Positions 20,703 to 23,084 of a DNA stretch of 23,084 bases are shown piece by piece. The stretch lies in the NCBI GenBank assembly GCA_017415945.1, contig JAFQDR010000246.1, positions 1-23,084 on the forward strand. Direction: 5' to 3'. Each line of letters begins with the position of its first letter. The first letter of the stretch is position 1. The translations under genes were made by a program, and so were the position numbers. The DNA comes from Oscillospiraceae bacterium (GTDB lineage: Bacteria > Bacillota_A > Clostridia > Oscillospirales > Oscillospiraceae). Below the pieces are notes generated by a model, which saw only the letters and a program-made list of their open reading frames with translations, had not been told where the DNA came from and did no database searches.

Positions 20703-21872
20703 TTACAAAATGCGTACCCGCAGCACTTCTTCCATATCCACAATGGCCTTGATCTGCTCCAGATCAATGGGATCCCCAAGGTCGATCATGGTGTATGCAA
20801 ATTCTCCCCGGGATTTGTTGATCATGTGCTCAACGTTGATGTTCAGCCCGCCGATGATCTCCAAAAATCGGGTCAGCATACGGGGCACATTCATATGGAT
20901 GATGCACAAGCGGCAGACCCCCTGTCGGTCATCCAGCACCGCATCGGGCAGGTTCACGCTGTTGCGGATGTTGCCGTTGACGATGTAGTCATACAGCTCT
21001 CTGGCCGCAGCCACCGCGCACTTGTCCTCGCTTTCGGGGGTGCAGGCACCGATATGGGGCAGGCAGATGACGTTCCGCTGACCGATGAGCTTTGCGGTGG
21101 GGAAGTCGGTGACGTACTTTGCCACCTTGTTATTGGCGATGGCTCGGAGCATGGCATCGTCATCCACTACCTCCGCACGGGATTCGTTGATGATGCGCAC
21201 CCCATCCTTCATCAGAGAGAAGGCCTTGTCGTTGAACATGCCCTTAGTCTGCTCGGTGTAGGGCACGTTGATGGAAATATAGTCGCAGCGGCGATAGATC
21301 TCCGTAATATCCTCCGCACGGACCACATCACGGCTCAGTCTCCATGCGGCTTCCACGGACATATAGGGGTCATGGCCGTAGACCTGCATACCCAGATCCA
21401 GACACATATTGGCAATGGCAGCACCGGTGGCACCCAGACCCACCACGCCGATGGTCTTGCCCATGAGCTCGGGGCCCGCAAAGGCACCTTTGTTGCGCTC
21501 TACAATATCGGAGATGCGCTCGGGAGCCTCATCTGCCAGTGTCTTGACCCAGTCGATGCTGCCGATGACATCTCTGCCCGCCAGCACCAGCTCGCACAGA
21601 GCCAGCTCCTTCACAGCCTCGGCGTTGGCACCGGGGGCATTGAATACCACGATGCCCTCCTCCGCGCAGCGCTTGGTGGGGATATTGTTGTAGCCCGCAC
21701 CCGCTCTGGAAATGCACAGCAGGTCTTTCCCAAACTCCATCTTGTGCATATCCGCGGAGCGCACCAAAATGCCGTGAGGCTCGGTGACGTTGAAACCAAC
21801 CTCACAGCCCTTATTCTGCAATTCCGTAATACCGAAATCGGAAATATTATTCAAAACCTTGATACGGATCAT
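20703..21872 (-). CDS. serA: D-3-phosphoglycerate dehydrogenase
   Basis: Commits 3-phosphoglycerate to serine synthesis by NAD-dependent oxidation to phosphohydroxypyruvate. It has 389 residues: a substrate domain, a nucleotide domain with VVGLGATG (143-150) and Asp168 for the NAD ribose, then a C-terminal ACT domain (about 320-389), the usual serine-sensing module. Arg232 (NESRAEVVD) and His273 (LPHIGACT) match catalytic positions. In E. coli SerA the segment IDVFPTEP contains a glutamate near the His; here it reads VTDFPTAK, so that Glu is not at the expected place. The ATG overlaps the serC stop by four bases (ATGA), indicating coupled translation. Family assignment is secure. Confidence 0.95.
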   Translation of the reverse strand: MIRIKVLNNISDFGITELQNKGCEVGFNVTEPHGILVRSADMHKMEFGKDLLCISRAGAGYNNIPTKRCAEEGIVVFNAPGANAEAVKELALCELVLAGRDVIGSIDWVKTLADEAPERISDIVERNKGAFAGPELMGKTIGVVGLGATGAAIANMCLDLGMQVYGHDPYMSVEAAWRLSRDVVRAEDITEIYRRCDYISINVPYTEQTKGMFNDKAFSLMKDGVRIINESRAEVVDDDAMLRAIANNKVAKYVTDFPTAKLIGQRNVICLPHIGACTPESEDKCAVAAARELYDYIVNGNIRNSVNLPDAVLDDRQGVCRLCIIHMNVPRMLTRFLEIIGGLNINVEHMINKSRGEFAYTMIDLGDPIDLEQIKAIVDMEEVLRVRIL

Positions 21873-22957
21873 GTGTGTTCCCTCTCAAATTCTCTCATAT
21901 AGTCCAGCAGCGCTTCCACGCCCTCCATGGGCATGGCGTTATATACGGAGGCGCGCATACCGCCGGCAATGCGGTGCCCCTTCAAATGCTTCAGCCCTCG
22001 CGCCTCCGCACCCTTTACGAACAATGCATCCAGCTCCTTGTCATCGGTGGTAAAAGTCACATTCATTTGGGAGCGTGCCCGTTTCTCCGCCTTTGCTCGA
22101 AACAGCTTGCTGCTGTCCAGATAGGCATACAGTGCCCGGCTTCGCTGTGCGGCCCGTCGCTGCATTTCTTCCACACCGCCCTGTGCCTCCAGCCACTTCA
22201 GCTGCAGACCCAGCATATAAATGCACCAGCAGGGCGGGGTGTTGTACATGGAGTCCTTATCCGCCATGAGCTTATAGTCCAGCATCAGCGGCGTAATGGG
22301 CAGGGCATTGCCCAGCAGGTCACGGCGAATGATGACCACGGTGAGCCCCGCAGGTGCCATATTTTTCTGGGCCCCCGCAAAAATCACGCCGTAGCGGCTC
22401 ACATCCACAGGACGTGACAGAATATCCGAAGACATATCACAAACAAGCGGAACGTCCCCCACGTTTGGTACATATTGCCACTGGGTACCGTAAATAGTGT
22501 TGTTGGCGCAGTAATAGAAATAGGAAGCATCCTCGGACAGCTTCAGCTCCTCCTGCGCGGGAATATCCGTGTGCCCAATGTCCGTGGTGTCGCACACCCG
22601 ATTGACGGTGCCGTACTTAGCAGCCTCCTTGGCCGCGCTGCCTGCGAAATTGCCTGTGACAGCGTAATCGGCAGAGCCCCCGCGGGACATGAGATTCAGA
22701 GGTACCATGGAAAACTGCATGGTGGCACCACCCTGCAAAAACAGGATCTCATGGGTATCGGGCACCTTGAGCACCCGCTTCAGACGTGCCTTGGCATCGT
22801 CGAAGATCTCCTGAAACACGGGAGAACGGTGACTCATTTCCATCACGGACAGCCCCGTGCTCTTATAATTGAGAAGCTCCGATTGCGCTTCCCGCAAAAC
22901 CGCCTCGGGCATTACGGAAGGCCCCGCGGAGAAATTATAAACTTGGTTTCGTTCCAT
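21869..22957 (-). CDS. serC: Phosphoserine aminotransferase
   Basis: The PLP enzyme that converts phosphohydroxypyruvate plus glutamate to phosphoserine; cytoplasmic. Its 362 residues match the family. The N-terminus VYNFSAGPSVMPE is diagnostic; GGATMQF (76-82) and MSSDILSRPVD (175-185) follow, with the PLP lysine Lys198 in AGAQKNMAPAGL. The C-terminus has GHRIAGGMRASVYNAMP. The ribosome site is weak (GGAAGAAG about 11 nt before the ATG at 22957), and no promoter was found in the 127 bases upstream, so the operon may start beyond the window. No phosphoserine phosphatase (SerB) gene is nearby. Confidence 0.96.
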   Translation of the reverse strand: MERNQVYNFSAGPSVMPEAVLREAQSELLNYKSTGLSVMEMSHRSPVFQEIFDDAKARLKRVLKVPDTHEILFLQGGATMQFSMVPLNLMSRGGSADYAVTGNFAGSAAKEAAKYGTVNRVCDTTDIGHTDIPAQEELKLSEDASYFYYCANNTIYGTQWQYVPNVGDVPLVCDMSSDILSRPVDVSRYGVIFAGAQKNMAPAGLTVVIIRRDLLGNALPITPLMLDYKLMADKDSMYNTPPCWCIYMLGLQLKWLEAQGGVEEMQRRAAQRSRALYAYLDSSKLFRAKAEKRARSQMNVTFTTDDKELDALFVKGAEARGLKHLKGHRIAGGMRASVYNAMPMEGVEALLDYMREFEREHT

Positions 22958-22986
22958 ATAGATTCACACTTCTTCCAAATACGCAT

Positions 22987-23084
22987 CTAATGAAATGTCT
23001 TGGGAAACCGTTGGGTGGGTCGTCCCCGACGCTCCGCAACGCCGCACTCGGATATTTTCCATTCATCGTCCATGGGCAATTGAC
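22987..23084 (-). CDS. Possible 3' end of an upstream reading frame (uncertain)
   Basis: On the minus strand a frame enters from the right edge and stays open for 32 codons to a TAG at 22987, 29 bp before serC. It reads MDDEWKISECGVAERRGRP and beyond. The stretch is too short to recognise and may be chance; if real it would be the gene before serC on the same strand. Confidence 0.2.
   Translation of the reverse strand, partial: QLPMDDEWKISECGVAERRGRPTQRFPKTFH

Noticed and set aside
22958..23084. T-box or other known riboswitch upstream of serC
   Set aside because: I saw no T-box consensus, specifier stem or terminator in the 127 bases available, although an element could lie beyond the window edge.

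Overview
The window looks like a chromosomal segment of a fairly GC-rich Clostridia member, most likely an Oscillospiraceae/Ruminococcaceae-type gut anaerobe. The reasons are AGGAGG-type ribosome sites, near-consensus sigma-A promoters (often with an extended -10), a tRNA with encoded CCA, a typical Firmicutes gene set, and several dispersed palindromic repeat families that I associate with this group. The taxonomic call is inference; no rRNA or marker gene is present.

Layout, left to right: (1) 1-2681, minus strand: oppB-oppC-oppD' of an oligopeptide/dipeptide ABC importer. It runs off the left edge and is driven by a near-perfect promoter about 200 nt upstream, with a structured leader between. 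(2) 3219-4145, plus: an alpha/beta hydrolase of the monoacylglycerol-lipase type, converging on (3) 4497-6294, minus: a KdpD-C-terminus-like histidine kinase and a KdpE-like response regulator, without kdpFABC. (4) 6550-8121, minus: a lipoprotein with a Cthe_2159-type carbohydrate-binding beta-helix and a Pro/Met-rich 17-residue repeat tail; its promoter carries three direct repeats at 11-bp spacing, as expected for an OmpR-family regulator. (5) 8240-9466, minus: peptidase T. (6) 9746-12467: an unknown protein (+), tRNA-Arg(CCU) (-), a DUF1643 protein (+) and an exported transglutaminase-like protein (+). (7) 12650-13539: an AT-richer module of two tandem 72-residue XRE regulators (-) divergent from a small DUF6809-like protein (+), with a 38-bp inverted repeat between them. 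(8) 13557-15993, minus: proC and an OppA-type peptide-binding lipoprotein. (9) 16010-16764: a 750-bp intergenic region packed with repeats. (10) 16765-20402, minus: a heterodimeric ABC exporter pair. (11) 20703-22957, minus: serC-serA, overlapping by 4 bp.

Functionally the segment is dominated by peptide and amino-acid economy: peptide import (OppBCD, OppA-like), tripeptide hydrolysis (PepT), proline synthesis (ProC) and serine synthesis (SerC, SerA). It also holds envelope sensing and export functions. No prophage, transposase, CRISPR array or complete defence system was found. The points most worth a second look are the opp leader, the OmpR-type site upstream of the beta-helix lipoprotein, the divergent XRE/DUF6809-like module with its large operator, the nested palindromic elements at 16.36-16.57 kb, and a 54-bp (18-codon) repeat found in two intergenic regions.
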